Of a DNA stretch of 64,000 bases, positions 31,437 through 40,467 are shown piece after piece; within the stretch, counting starts at the first letter, position 1, and each line of letters opens with the position of its first letter. Both the position numbers and the translations under genes were made by a program. The notes below the pieces were generated by a model. It was given only the letters and a program-made list of their open reading frames with translations, searched no databases and was not told the origin of the DNA. Source of the DNA: Actinocorallia populi (lineage in GTDB: Bacteria; Actinomycetota; Actinomycetes; Streptosporangiales; Streptosporangiaceae); contig NZ_PVZV01000011.1 of the NCBI RefSeq assembly GCF_002995495.1, forward strand, positions 1 through 64,000. The letters run 5' to 3'.

Positions 31437-32512
31437 AGCGCGCCTCCGGCACGGTGGGTGCGGACGATCAGGTAGACGAGGTACGGCGCGCCGAGGACGC
31501 CGGTGATGACGCCGACCGGGTAGCGGACGTCGAACGCGAACTGGCCGACGAAGTCGGCGACAAGGACCAGGAGGGCGCCGACGAGCCCGGCGGGCACCAG
31601 GAGGGAGCCGCCCGTGCCGAGCAGCCGGGCCGCGATGGGACCGGACAGGAACGCCACGAACGCGATCGGCCCGGCCGCCGCGGTGGCGAAGGCGATCAGG
31701 CAGACGGCGGCGACGATCACCAGGACGCGGGTGCGTTCGACGCGGACGCCGAGCGCGGAGGCGGTGTCCTCGCCGAGCTGCATCATCGACAGGTCGCGGG
31801 ACAGGGCCAGCAGGGCGGGGGTGAGCACGGCCATCGCGGCGAGGGCGGGCAGCGTCTGCTCCCAGGTCACCCCGTTGAGGCTGCCGGTCAGCCAGCGCGT
31901 GGCCTCCTGGAGGTCCCATTCGGCGGCCCGTGACAACACGTAGGAGGTGACGCTCTCCAGCATCGCGGAGATCCCGATGCCGATGAGGATGAGCCGCGTG
32001 CCGGCGACGCCGTCCCGGAACGCCAGGACGTAGATCAGCAGGGCGACGGCGAGGGCGGAGACGATGGCGAGGGCCGACACCTGGGTGCCGCCGAGGGACA
32101 GCGACACGATCGCGATGGCCGCCGCGGCGCTCGCGCCCCAGCTGATGCCGATGATGTCGGGACTGGCCAGCGGGTTGCGGAGCATCGTCTGGAAGGTGAC
32201 GCCGGCCAGGCCGAAACTGAATCCCGCGACCACGGCGAGCACGGCCCGCGGCAGCCGGAGCCGCCCGACGGTGAAGGACGCGCCCGGCACCTGCTCGCCC
32301 AGGATGACGTTGACGACGTCGCGAGGCGGGTAGAACGTCTGCCCGAACATCAGGGTCACGGCGAACCCCGCGACGACGAGCACCGCCAGCGTCAGCATGA
32401 CGAGGAGGCGCCGGGAGGCGCGCCGGCGGCGGCCGCGGGCGACGTCCCGGACCACGGAGTCCAGGTCGCGGACGGCGGCCTTGGGCGACCGGGCGGCGGC
32501 GGGGGCGCTCAC
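31433..32512 (-). CDS. FecCD-family iron-siderophore permease (second)
   Basis: 359 residues from GTG 32512. After a cytoplasmic basic N-terminus (VARGRRRRASRRLLV) come about nine to ten TMs with FecCD blocks: LRLPRAVLAVVAGFSFGLAG VTFQTMLRNPLASPDIIGIS, GAS, then GPIAFVAFLSGPIAARLLG and YPVGVITGVLGAPYLVYLIV. The two half-permeases form the channel. Both ends are GTGA overlaps with neighbouring genes, so expression of the set is coupled. The conserved GxxxxG loop contacts the ATPase. Confidence 0.94.
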   Translation of the reverse strand: MSAPAAARSPKAAVRDLDSVVRDVARGRRRRASRRLLVMLTLAVLVVAGFAVTLMFGQTFYPPRDVVNVILGEQVPGASFTVGRLRLPRAVLAVVAGFSFGLAGVTFQTMLRNPLASPDIIGISWGASAAAAIAIVSLSLGGTQVSALAIVSALAVALLIYVLAFRDGVAGTRLILIGIGISAMLESVTSYVLSRAAEWDLQEATRWLTGSLNGVTWEQTLPALAAMAVLTPALLALSRDLSMMQLGEDTASALGVRVERTRVLVIVAAVCLIAFATAAAGPIAFVAFLSGPIAARLLGTGGSLLVPAGLVGALLVLVADFVGQFAFDVRYPVGVITGVLGAPYLVYLIVRTHRAGGAL

Positions 32513-33549
32513 AGCTCACGCACCTTCTGACGGCGGACGATGTGGATGAAGAACGGGGCCCCGATCAGCGCCGTCACGATGCCCACCTCGATGTCCGAGG
32601 GGCGCGCCACGACACGGCCGACGACGTCGGCGGCGGTGAGCAGGGCCGCGCCGACCAGGGCGGAGAACGGCAGCATCCAGCGGTGGTCGATGCCGACGAG
32701 CAGGCGGCACGCGTGCGGGACGACGAGCCCGACGAAGGCGATCGGCCCGGCCACGGCCGTCGCCGCGCCGCACAGCACGACGGCGCCCAGGGCGGCCACG
32801 GCCCGGATGACGGCGACGCGCTCCCCGAGCCCGGCCGCGAGCTCGTCGCCCAGCGCGAGCGAGTTCAGTCCCCGCGCGGACAGGAGGGAGACGACGATGC
32901 CGGCGGCGAGGAACGGCAGGACCTGCCCGATGCGCTCGTAGGACGCGCCGCCGACCCCGCCGATCTGCCAGAGCTTGAAGCTCCCGGCGATGTCGTTGCG
33001 GGGCAGGACGACGGCGCTGACCAGGGACGCGAAGGCCACCGAGGTGGCGGTGCCGGCGAGCGCGAGTTTGAGGGGCGTGGCCCCGCCGCGCCCGAGGGAC
33101 CCGATGGTGTAGACGAACACGGCGGACACGGCGGCTCCCGCCATCGCGACCCAGATGTACCCGGTCGGCGACGCGAGCCCGAAGAACGCGACGGCGGAGA
33201 CGATGGCGAGCGAGGCGCCCATGTTGACGCCGAGGATGCCCGGATCGGCCAGCGGGTTGCGGGTCACGCCCTGCATCACCGCGCCGGAGAGGCCGAGCGC
33301 GGCGCCGATCAGCACCGCGAGCAGGGTGCGCGGTATGCGCTTGGTGACGGCCGCCTGTTCGAGGGTGCCGTCCGAGCCGCCGAGCGCGGCCCACACGTCG
33401 GACCAGGCCACGTCACGCGAGCCGAGGGCCACGGACGCCACCATGAGCACCGCCAGGACCAGCACCGAGACCAGCAGCCACAGGACCCGGACGCGCGCCG
33501 GACGCCGCACGAGTGCGGCGTCCGGGTGTTGAGCGGCGACAGATGTCAC
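32509..33549 (-). CDS. FecCD-family iron-siderophore permease (first)
   Basis: 346 residues, start GTG 33549. Typical blocks: IPRTLLAVLIGAALGLSGAV MQGVTRNPLADPGILGVNMG AS, then GPIAFVGLVVPHACRLLVG with the Gly-rich ATPase-contact loop and PSDIEVGIVTALIGAPFFI. It pairs with the second permease. GTGA overlaps lead in from the binding-protein gene and out to the second permease, giving a four-gene coupled transport unit. Confidence 0.94.
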   Translation of the reverse strand: MTSVAAQHPDAALVRRPARVRVLWLLVSVLVLAVLMVASVALGSRDVAWSDVWAALGGSDGTLEQAAVTKRIPRTLLAVLIGAALGLSGAVMQGVTRNPLADPGILGVNMGASLAIVSAVAFFGLASPTGYIWVAMAGAAVSAVFVYTIGSLGRGGATPLKLALAGTATSVAFASLVSAVVLPRNDIAGSFKLWQIGGVGGASYERIGQVLPFLAAGIVVSLLSARGLNSLALGDELAAGLGERVAVIRAVAALGAVVLCGAATAVAGPIAFVGLVVPHACRLLVGIDHRWMLPFSALVGAALLTAADVVGRVVARPSDIEVGIVTALIGAPFFIHIVRRQKVREL

Positions 33550-34586
33550 TTGACCTTGTCCGCGGCTTCGGCGAGGGCCTTGACGTAGTCCTCCAGCACC
33601 CACGTGATCGACAGGGGGGTGGGGTTGGCGGCGGTGCCCAGCGGCTTGGTGTCGGGCAGCAGGTAGACCGAGCCGCGCTCGATGGCGGGGATCTTCGACA
33701 GCAGCGGGTCCTTGCTGATCTTCGCGAGCAGTTCGCCCTTCTCGTCGCCGTATCCGGTGATGATGTCGACGTCGTCGAACATGTCGATCTGCTCGGAGCT
33801 CACCGTCAGGCCGAACTTGTCGGTGTCCTTGGACGCCGCGGTGATGCTGTCGGCGATCTTCAGGCCGAGGTCCTCGAAGAACAGCGTGCGGGTGTCGTGC
33901 GTGGTGTAGAAGCCGACCTGGCTCACGTCGTTGGGGTCGAGGTGGGTCATGAACATGACCGACTTGTCCTTGAGCTGCGGGTACTTCGCCACGACCTCGG
34001 TGATGTCGCCCTCGATGTCGGTGATGAGCTTCTCGCCCTCGCCGGCGAGCCCGATGGCCTTGCTGTTCAGCCGGATGATCTCGCGCCACGGGGTCGCCCA
34101 CGCGGCCTCCGGGTAGGCCACGACGGGGGCGATCTGGCTCAGGGTGTCGTAGTCCTGCTGGGTCAGGCCCGAGTAGGCGGCCAGGATCACGTCCGGCTTG
34201 GTGTCGGCGACGCCCTCGAAGTCGATGCCGTCGGTCTCGTCGAACAGGACGGGCGTCTCGGCCTTGAGCTCGGTCAGGCGCTCCTCCACCCAGGGCAGGA
34301 GGCCGTCGCCGTCGTCGTCGCCGAAGTTCGCGGCGGCCATGCCGACCGGGACGACGCCCAGCGCCAGGGGCGCCTCGTGGTTGGCCCAGTTGACCGTGGC
34401 GATCCGCTCCGGCTTCGCCTTGATGGTGGTCGTCCCCAGCGCGTGCTCGATCGTCATGGGGAAGGCGGCGCTCGGGCCGCTGCCCGTGTCCTTCTCGTCC
34501 TTGGTCTCCGACGAGCTGCCGCAGCCCGCGAGGCCCACGACGAGGGCCGCCGCGGCGAGGATGCGAAGGCTATGCGGACGCTTCAA
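33546..34586 (-). CDS. Iron-siderophore-binding lipoprotein
   Basis: 346 residues from TTG 34586, with GGAG 7 bp before it; longer in-frame starts would place sequence unlike a signal peptide in front. Lipoprotein signal KRPHSLRILAAAALVVGLAG C. The mature protein is a class III solute-binding protein (FecB/FatB type): RIATVNWANHEAPLALGVVP VG, then KPDVILAAYSGLTQQDYDTL, LSQIAPVVAY. It captures a ferric siderophore at the cell surface. It follows a DmdR/IdeR-like iron box, so it should be repressed by iron. Confidence 0.93.
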   Translation of the reverse strand: MKRPHSLRILAAAALVVGLAGCGSSSETKDEKDTGSGPSAAFPMTIEHALGTTTIKAKPERIATVNWANHEAPLALGVVPVGMAAANFGDDDGDGLLPWVEERLTELKAETPVLFDETDGIDFEGVADTKPDVILAAYSGLTQQDYDTLSQIAPVVAYPEAAWATPWREIIRLNSKAIGLAGEGEKLITDIEGDITEVVAKYPQLKDKSVMFMTHLDPNDVSQVGFYTTHDTRTLFFEDLGLKIADSITAASKDTDKFGLTVSSEQIDMFDDVDIITGYGDEKGELLAKISKDPLLSKIPAIERGSVYLLPDTKPLGTAANPTPLSITWVLEDYVKALAEAADKVK

Positions 34587-34692
34587 TCTGTACTCCACTC
34601 TCAGAATTCCGCCGGCACCGGTCCTCGCACGTCCCGGATCGCGGTCCTGCGTTCGTGGAGCGGTACGCCGTACTGCGGCAGGCCCCTGGTAG

Positions 34693-34711
34693 TTAGGTAA
34701 GCCTTGCCTTG
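34693..34711 (-). promoter_or_regulatory. Iron box (DmdR/IdeR type) upstream of the siderophore transport operon
   Basis: TTAGGTAAGCCTTGCCTTG matches 13 of 19 positions of the actinobacterial consensus TTAGGTTAGGCTAACCTAA, including the outer TTAGGT and the CCT core. It is about 107 bp upstream of the binding-protein start and 86 bp after the end of the AraC gene, where the promoter should be. Confidence 0.75.
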
Positions 34712-34796
34712 GTCGAACCCTAAGAGAAGTGGGCGACCTGTCGCAATCAGCCGTTTGGGACAGTCGTTGTCGAGATCGGGACACGGAATCGGAACC

Positions 34797-35570
34797 TCAA
34801 CGTGCCCGGAACGTCCCCGGCGTCAGCCCCGTCGTGCGCCGGAAGGCCGCGCCGAACGCGCTCGCCGAGCGGTAGCCGACCTTCTCGGCCACGGCGTCGA
34901 CCTCCCAGCCGCGGGTGAGCAGCGCGACCGCGTGCTGGACGCGCACCGCCGCGACCCAGCGCGCGAAGCTGGTGCCCGTCTCGGCGTTGAAGGCGCGGGT
35001 GATCGTACGGCGGCTCACGCCGAGCTGGGACGCCCAGTTCGCCAGGGTCCGCCGGTCGCCCGGGTCGCTCCGGACGGCGTCGGCGATCGGGCGCAGCAGG
35101 TCGGAGGTGGGCATCTGCAGGAGGAGCTCGCGCGAGGAGGGCGTGAGCACGTCGAGCACCATCGCCTCGGTCACCGCGCGCGAGCCGTCGGGCAGTTCCG
35201 TGTCGGCGAGCCGCTCCAGCAGCAGCCGGAGCAGGGGGGTGATCTCGACGCCGACGGGGGTGTCGGACAGCGAGGTCATGGTGCCGAAGCCGAAGAAGTT
35301 GGCGCGGCACAGGGTGCCGGCGATCGCCGAGCCGGAGTGCAGCGTGCCCGCGGGCATCCACAGGCCCAGGGCGGGGGTGACCGTCCAGGCCCGGGTCCCC
35401 ACCACGGCCGTGGACGTGCCCCGCTCGTTCCAGAGCAGCTCGTGGAAGGGGTGGGAGTGCGCGTTCCAGGTGGTGTCGTGGGCGATGGTCTCGCTCCAGC
35501 CCAGGATCACGAACGGCATCTCGACCGGTCCCGCCGCGAGGGCGGGGAGCGTGCGAGTCTCTCTGGTCAT
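34797..35570 (-). CDS. AraC-family regulator next to the siderophore operon
   Basis: 257 residues from ATG 35570. The N-terminal cupin-like domain has HSHPFHELLWNERGTSTAVV and GLWMPAGTLHSG; the C-terminal double HTH is RRTLANWASQLGVSRRTITR AF and VDAVAEKVGYRSASAFGAAF RRTTGLTPGTFR. AraC proteins of this kind activate siderophore uptake on binding the ferric siderophore. The gene is read in the same direction as the transport operon but separated from it by an iron box. A second iron-box-like sequence precedes its own start. Confidence 0.9.
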   Translation of the reverse strand: MTRETRTLPALAAGPVEMPFVILGWSETIAHDTTWNAHSHPFHELLWNERGTSTAVVGTRAWTVTPALGLWMPAGTLHSGSAIAGTLCRANFFGFGTMTSLSDTPVGVEITPLLRLLLERLADTELPDGSRAVTEAMVLDVLTPSSRELLLQMPTSDLLRPIADAVRSDPGDRRTLANWASQLGVSRRTITRAFNAETGTSFARWVAAVRVQHAVALLTRGWEVDAVAEKVGYRSASAFGAAFRRTTGLTPGTFRAR

Positions 35571-35642
35571 ATCAGGACACATGGGGGCACTAGCGACATT
35601 CCGCCACCCTAAGGCCTGCGGACATCTCGGCATATACCGCCA

Positions 35643-35661
35643 GTTAGGCCTACCTTATATT
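35643..35661. promoter_or_regulatory. Iron-box-like palindrome and -10 element before a leaderless-looking gene
   Basis: GTTAGGCCTACCTTA (35643-35657) read from the other strand is TAAGGTAGGCCTAAC, close to the DmdR/IdeR half-site pattern. TATATT at 35656-35661 fits a -10 element only 6 bp before the GTG at 35668, which would give a nearly leaderless transcript. The box also lies in the promoter region of the divergent AraC gene, so both may be iron-repressed. Confidence 0.6.
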
Positions 35662-35667
35662 TGGCGA

Positions 35668-36300
35668 GTGAATCTTTCTGAGATCCGTACGGTGCAGACC
35701 GAGGCCGAGCTGCGGGCGATCGTGCAGGAGCCGTCGCAGGTCATGTGGGACAAGGACATCGGCCGGATCGACGAGCACGCGCGCACGCTCATCGCGCACT
35801 CGCCGTTCGTCCTGCTGGCCACCGCGAACTCGGACGGGACCTGCGACGTCTCGCCGAAGGGCGACCCCGCGGGGTCGGTGCTGGTCCTGGACGACCACCG
35901 GCTGGTGATCGCCGACCGTCCCGGCAACCACCGGATCGACAGCTTCCGCAACGTGCTGGGCAACCCCCGGGTCGGCCTGCTCTTCCTCGTGCCGGGGATG
36001 AACGAGACGCTGCGGGTGAACGGCCGCGCCACCCTCGTGTCGGACGCGCCGTTCTTCGACGAGCTGGCGGTCCAGGGCAAGCGGCCGCGGCTGGCGCTTC
36101 TCGTCGACGTCGAGGAGCTGTACATGCACTGCGCGAAGGCGCTCCTGCGCTCGTCGTTGTGGAAGCCCGAGACCTGGCCGGACCGCGGCGGCCTGCCCAC
36201 GCTCGGCCGGATCTCCAAGGACCAGCTGCGCCTCAAGGAGGTCTCCGCGGAGGAGATCGACAAGGGGCTGGACCTGGACGCCGCGACCAACCGGTATTGA
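35668..36300 (+). CDS. PPOX-class pyridoxamine 5'-phosphate-oxidase-like flavoprotein
   Basis: 210 residues from GTG 35668. The split-barrel FMN-binding signature is SPFVLLATANSDGTCDVSPK GDPAGSV, then IADRPGNHRIDSFRNVLGNP RVGLLFLVPG and ETLRVNGRATL; it resembles the MSMEG_1061-type FMN-dependent group. Members reduce flavin substrates or bind FMN/F420. An iron-box-like motif and a -10 element overlap its start, linking it to the iron regulon, so a ferric-siderophore reductase role is plausible but inferred. Confidence 0.85.
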   Translation: MNLSEIRTVQTEAELRAIVQEPSQVMWDKDIGRIDEHARTLIAHSPFVLLATANSDGTCDVSPKGDPAGSVLVLDDHRLVIADRPGNHRIDSFRNVLGNPRVGLLFLVPGMNETLRVNGRATLVSDAPFFDELAVQGKRPRLALLVDVEELYMHCAKALLRSSLWKPETWPDRGGLPTLGRISKDQLRLKEVSAEEIDKGLDLDAATNRY

Positions 36301-36514
36301 TCCCCGCAGCACCGGCGGACGGGTCCGAAGCGGTTCTTGCGCGAATCGGCGCGGCCGAACGCGCGAAAAGGTCGCGGTGCGCTCACCCGGGGTCCCGTGG
36401 CTCTGACCATCGGCTTCGGGGGGCGCGCCCGCAGAACCGGAAGATTCTTGGAGGTTTTGGACATCTTTCGGGGGACGGGGTGCGAAACGTTCTCGGCCGC
36501 TTAAGCTCCGATGC

Positions 36515-37135
36515 ATGGCGAAGTATTTCGATGTGCATCCGGACGACCCGCAGCCCCGGGCGATCCGCCAGGCGGCGGACCTCATCCGTAAGGACGGGCT
36601 GGTCGTGTATCCGACGGACTCGTGCTTCGCGCTCGGGTGCCGCCTGGGCAACAAGGAGGGGATCGACCGGATCAAGGAGATCCGCCAGCTCGACGACGGC
36701 CACCACTTCACGTTGGTGTGCAAGGACTTCTCGCAGCTCGGCCAGTTCGTCCAGATCAGCAACGCGCTGTTCCGGTCGGTCAAGGCGGCGACGCCCGGCG
36801 GCTACACGTTCATCCTCCCCGCGACCAAGGAGGTGCCGCGCCGCCTCCTGCACCCCAAGAAGAAGACGGTCGGCGTGCGGATCCCCGACCACGCCGTCGT
36901 GCAGGCGCTGCTGGCCGAGCTCGGCGAGCCGATCCTGTCGAGCACCCTGCTCCTGCCCGGCGAGGAGGAGGCCATGACCCAGGGCTGGGAGATCAAGGAG
37001 CGGCTCGACCACGTCGTGGACGCCGTGATCGACTCCGGCGAGTGCGGCTCCATGCCGACCACGGTCGTCGACCTCTCCGGCGGCGAGGCCGAGATCCTCC
37101 GCAAGGGCACCGGCGACCCGTCCCTCTTCGAGTAG
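36515..37135 (+). CDS. YciO-family (YrdC/Sua5-like) protein
   Basis: 206 residues. DGLVVYPTDSCFALGCRLGN and the following KEIRQLDDGHHFTLVCKDFS, QLGQF match YciO more closely than TsaC/Sua5; GYTFILPATKEVP and VGVRIPDHAVVQALL complete the fold, with STLLLPG and the C-terminal MPTTVVDLSGGEAEILRKG. The fold makes threonylcarbamoyl-AMP in the TsaC family; YciO's own substrate is not settled. It is the first of a short plus-strand series, with a GNAT gene 7 bp after. Confidence 0.9.
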   Translation: MAKYFDVHPDDPQPRAIRQAADLIRKDGLVVYPTDSCFALGCRLGNKEGIDRIKEIRQLDDGHHFTLVCKDFSQLGQFVQISNALFRSVKAATPGGYTFILPATKEVPRRLLHPKKKTVGVRIPDHAVVQALLAELGEPILSSTLLLPGEEEAMTQGWEIKERLDHVVDAVIDSGECGSMPTTVVDLSGGEAEILRKGTGDPSLFE

Positions 37136-37142
37136 GGCCGGG

Positions 37143-37661
37143 TTGATCGTCCGGCTGGAGGCCGGTGAACTGGCCGGATGCCTCGGGGAGCTGGCCGCCC
37201 TGTTCGCCGATGCCGTGGCGGCGGACGCGTCCATCGGCTTTCGTGCCGGGACGACCCGGGCGGAGCTCGCCGCGTGGTGGGCCGCTCTGGAGCCCGACAT
37301 GGCCGAGGGGCGGCTGCTCGTCTGGGTCGCCCGGAGCGGCGGGCAGGTCGACGGGGCCGTGCAGGTGCGCCTGGAGGGGACGCCGAGCCGCACGCACCGT
37401 GCGGAGGTGGCCAAACTGGTCGTGCACCGCAGGGCCCGCCGGAAGGGGCTGGCCCGCGGCCTGCTCGCCGTCGCCGAGCGGGCGGCGGCCGAGCGCGGCC
37501 GCACCCTGCTGCTCCTCGACGTCGAGACCGCCAGTCCGGCGGAACGCCTGTACCGGGCGCAGGGCTGGACGGAGTACGGGCTGCTGCCGAACGCCACGGC
37601 GGGTCCCGCCGGTGACCTCAGATCGACCAGCTACTACTACAAGACCCTCGACGCGGGATGA
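37143..37661 (+). CDS. GNAT-family N-acetyltransferase
   Basis: 172 residues from TTG 37143, only 7 bp after yciO. The acetyl-CoA signature is EVAKLVVHRRARRKGLARGL LAVAERAA (RRKGLARG as the Q/RxxGxG/A loop), then TLLLLDVETASPAERLYRAQ GWTEYG. The N-terminal part (LEPDMAEGRLLVWVARSGGQ) is the substrate half. The substrate, an amine or small molecule, cannot be inferred. It may be translated together with the YciO gene. Confidence 0.88.
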   Translation: MIVRLEAGELAGCLGELAALFADAVAADASIGFRAGTTRAELAAWWAALEPDMAEGRLLVWVARSGGQVDGAVQVRLEGTPSRTHRAEVAKLVVHRRARRKGLARGLLAVAERAAAERGRTLLLLDVETASPAERLYRAQGWTEYGLLPNATAGPAGDLRSTSYYYKTLDAG

Positions 37662-37782
37662 GCTCCACGAGCACGACGCCGCCCTCCCGGCCCGCGCCGT
37701 CCAGCACCACCTGCCGGGGCGGTCCCGCTCCCGCACCCCGCCTGGCCGAGCCGCAGGAACCGCCCAGCCATTGAGACCCGGT

Positions 37783-38484
37783 ATGAGAGAACGCAGACTT
37801 CGCCCCGTCGACCTGGCCAGGGAGCACGGGATCTCCACGCAGGCCGTCCGGAACTACGAGGAGGACGGGATCCTGCCCGCCGCCGAGCGCAGCCCGCACG
37901 GCTACCGGCTCTACCGGCCGGCGCACGCCGAGGCGCTCCGCGCCTTCCTCGCGCTCGTCCCGGGCCACGGCCACCAGGTCGCGACCGACATCATGCGCGC
38001 CGCGAACGAGGACGACATGGAGACGCTCTTCCGGCTCGTCGAGCAGAGCCACGCCCGGCTCCTGGAGGACAGGCGGACCCTCGACGCCGTCGCGAACGCC
38101 CTGAGCGATCTCACCTCACCGGACGTCCCCGCCCCGACCGCCAAGGACCTGCACATCGGAGGACTCGCCCGCCGCCTCGGGGTGCAGCCCGCGACGCTCC
38201 GGAAATGGGAGAGCGCCGGGATACTCCGCCCGGAACGCGACCGGGCCACCGGTTACCGCACCTACACCGCCGCCACCGTCCGGGACGCGCACCTCGCCCA
38301 CCAGCTCAGACGGGGCGGCTACCTGCTGGAGCAGATCGCGGACGTCATCGAGAAGGTCCGCACGGCCGGAGGAATCACCCCGCTGGAGTCCACCCTGGAG
38401 GACTGGCGTTCCCGCCTCAACGCCCGAGGCCTGGCGATGCTGAAGGCCTCCGCCCACCTGGCCCGCTACCTGGAACACCGCTGA
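37783..38484 (+). CDS. TioE-type regulator with two MerR DNA-binding domains
   Basis: 233 residues from ATG 37783. Two MerR HTH-wing units occur in one chain: RPVDLAREHGISTQAVRNYE EDGILPAAERSPHGYRLY near the start and HIGGLARRLGVQPATLRKWE SAGILRPERDRATGYRTY near residue 125, followed by a helical tail. This doubled arrangement is the TioE family of actinomycete regulators found in antibiotic clusters. No obvious target lies beside it; the next gene is uppP. Confidence 0.85.
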   Translation: MRERRLRPVDLAREHGISTQAVRNYEEDGILPAAERSPHGYRLYRPAHAEALRAFLALVPGHGHQVATDIMRAANEDDMETLFRLVEQSHARLLEDRRTLDAVANALSDLTSPDVPAPTAKDLHIGGLARRLGVQPATLRKWESAGILRPERDRATGYRTYTAATVRDAHLAHQLRRGGYLLEQIADVIEKVRTAGGITPLESTLEDWRSRLNARGLAMLKASAHLARYLEHR

Positions 38485-38678
38485 ACCCGCCGCCTTCTTC
38501 TCTCCTTCTGAGCGGGAAGGAGCACCCGCCACTCGCATCCGGGAGCGTCGTCAGGCGTACATCTCCTGATAAATCGTCGTACACCGTTCGTGCACCCGGT
38601 GGGGGATACGGTTCCGGGTTATCCCGCCGGGTCGGATGCCCGGGGCGGGGCCGGTCCTGGTGGGGGAGCACGTCTTTC

Positions 38679-39521
38679 ATGTCCTGGTTCGAAGCGGTGG
38701 TTCTGGGGCTCCTGCAGGGGCTGACCGAGTTCCTGCCGATCTCGTCGAGCGCGCATCTGCGGGTGTTCTCGGCGCTGGCGGGGTGGGACGACCCGGGGGC
38801 GGCGTTCACGGCGGTCACGCAGCTGGGGACCGAGGCGGCGGTGCTGATCTACTTCCGCAAGGACATCGCGGCGATCGTCAGGGCCTGGACGCTGTCGCTG
38901 GTGAAGAAGGAGCACCGGGGGGATCCGAACGCCCGGATGGGGTGGTTCGTCATCGCGGGGTCGGTGCCGATCTGCGTGCTGGGCGTGACGTTCCAGCACA
39001 GCATCGAGACGGCGTTGCGGGATCTGCGGATCATCGGCACCACGTTGATCGTCTTCGGTCTCGTCCTGGCCTTCGCCGACCGGTACGCGGCGGCGCGGCG
39101 GCCCAGGCCGATCAGCGAGCTGACGCTGCCGCACGCGCTCGGTTACGGGTTCGCGCAGTCGCTGGCGCTCATTCCCGGCGTCTCCCGGTCGGGCGGGACG
39201 ATCAGCGCGGGCCTCCTGCTCGGCTACGGCAGGGAGGCCGCGGCGCGCTTCTCGTTCCTGCTGGCGATCCCGGCGGTGCTGGCGTCCGGGGCGCTGGAGC
39301 TGTTCGAGATCGGCGAGGGACCGGCGCCGGCGTGGGGGCCGACGCTGCTGGCGACCGCCATCGCCTTCGTCGTCGGGTACGCGGCGATCGCCTGGTTCCT
39401 CAAGTACATCTCCACGCACACGTTCACGCCGTTCGTGCTCTACCGGGTGGCGCTCGGCCTGCTGATCCTCGGCCTGGTGGGCTTCGGGGTGCTCGGCCCG
39501 GACGCCGGGGCCGTCGAGTAG
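38679..39521 (+). CDS. uppP: Undecaprenyl-diphosphate phosphatase
   Basis: 280 residues, eight or so TMs. The two active-site blocks of BacA/UppP are LQGLTEFLPISSSAHL near the start and LIPGVSRSGGTISAGL at about 165-180, with the conserved Glu and Arg. It recycles the lipid carrier for peptidoglycan synthesis and is a common cause of bacitracin tolerance. The start ATG 38679 puts the first TM (WFEAVVLGLLQGL) right at the N-terminus. It is convergent with the next gene, leaving 3 bp between stops. Confidence 0.96.
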   Translation: MSWFEAVVLGLLQGLTEFLPISSSAHLRVFSALAGWDDPGAAFTAVTQLGTEAAVLIYFRKDIAAIVRAWTLSLVKKEHRGDPNARMGWFVIAGSVPICVLGVTFQHSIETALRDLRIIGTTLIVFGLVLAFADRYAAARRPRPISELTLPHALGYGFAQSLALIPGVSRSGGTISAGLLLGYGREAAARFSFLLAIPAVLASGALELFEIGEGPAPAWGPTLLATAIAFVVGYAAIAWFLKYISTHTFTPFVLYRVALGLLILGLVGFGVLGPDAGAVE

Positions 39522-39524
39522 GCC

Positions 39525-40268
39525 TCAGTGCTCGCGCAGCAGGCTGCCGCTGCCGGTGACGCGGTCGTCGATGCCGTGGTCGCGCAGCGCGTGCCAGAGG
39601 GTGGCGGCGTTGATGGCGACGACGGGTTTGCCGAGCTCCGCCTCCAGCTGCTCCGACAGGGCCACGAACGACAGGTTCGTCCCGACCTGGACGATCGCCT
39701 CGACGTCGGGCCCGTCCAGGTCGGCGACGACCCGGCGCAGCCGCTCGTCGGGGACGCGGGCGATGTCCATCGCGGTCGGGCAGCGCAGCCCGGTGACGGC
39801 CGCGACGTCGAAGCCCGCCTCGGTGAAGAACCTCCCGACCTCCCTGTCGGCGACCGGCTGGTAGGGGGAGAACACCGAGATCCGGCGGCATCCGAGTTCG
39901 GTGAGCGCGGCGCGGCAGGCGCTCGCGCCCGTCGTGACGGGCAGCCCGGTGCGTTCGCGCAGCCGCCGCTCGAAGGCCGCGTTGCCCTCGACGCCGCCCC
40001 AGAACGTCTCCGCGGACATGCCCATCACCATGCGGTCGGGTTCGGCCGTCAGGACGTCGCGCACCGCGGTGTCGATGGACGCGCGGATCTGGCCGAGCAG
40101 CCCCTGGAAGTCCTCGTCGTTCCCCATGGCGGGGTCGGGGATGTACATCGATCCGGCCCGGTGGGCGACGCCGGTGATCCCGGCGCGCCAGTAGTCGTGT
40201 TCGACCACGGTGTTGGTGCTGGGCACGATGACCCCGAAGACGGCGCGGGGCCCCACGGCGTTCGTCAC
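39525..40268 (-). CDS. Maleate isomerase / Asp-Glu racemase-like protein lacking the usual cysteines
   Basis: 247 residues with the superfamily frame: GVIVPSTNTVVEHDYWRAGI, EPDRMVMGMSAETFWGG, GLPVTTGASACRAALTELGC, ISVFSPYQPVADREVGRFF and GPDVEAIVQVGTNLSFVALS. In maleate isomerases and arylmalonate decarboxylases the nucleophilic cysteines sit in the third and fifth of these blocks' neighbours; here the corresponding positions read MSAETF and QVGTNLS with no Cys. It may use a different chemistry (a decarboxylase, hydratase or binding protein). It stands alone beyond uppP. Confidence 0.7.
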   Translation of the reverse strand: MTNAVGPRAVFGVIVPSTNTVVEHDYWRAGITGVAHRAGSMYIPDPAMGNDEDFQGLLGQIRASIDTAVRDVLTAEPDRMVMGMSAETFWGGVEGNAAFERRLRERTGLPVTTGASACRAALTELGCRRISVFSPYQPVADREVGRFFTEAGFDVAAVTGLRCPTAMDIARVPDERLRRVVADLDGPDVEAIVQVGTNLSFVALSEQLEAELGKPVVAINAATLWHALRDHGIDDRVTGSGSLLREH

Positions 40269-40467
40269 TTGTTCTCCTGAAGGAAACGACGTTTCTCTTA
40301 CGCGAAGCCTACCGCTAGCCCATTTGTGCCTATTTCAAACACCAAGTACTGCAATGTGAGTCATATGTGGAATTTGGGCCGTGCCGGTTTATCGGGCTCT
40401 GAACGGGAACGGCTGATGTACGGCCGTTTCACGCGGCCGCTGATCGTCGAGGGGGAGGCGAGAGGAC

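Noticed and set aside
32542-34700. Open frames on the plus strand over the siderophore operon
   Set aside because: They mirror the FecCD and lipoprotein genes; no ribosome-binding sites or recognisable motifs.
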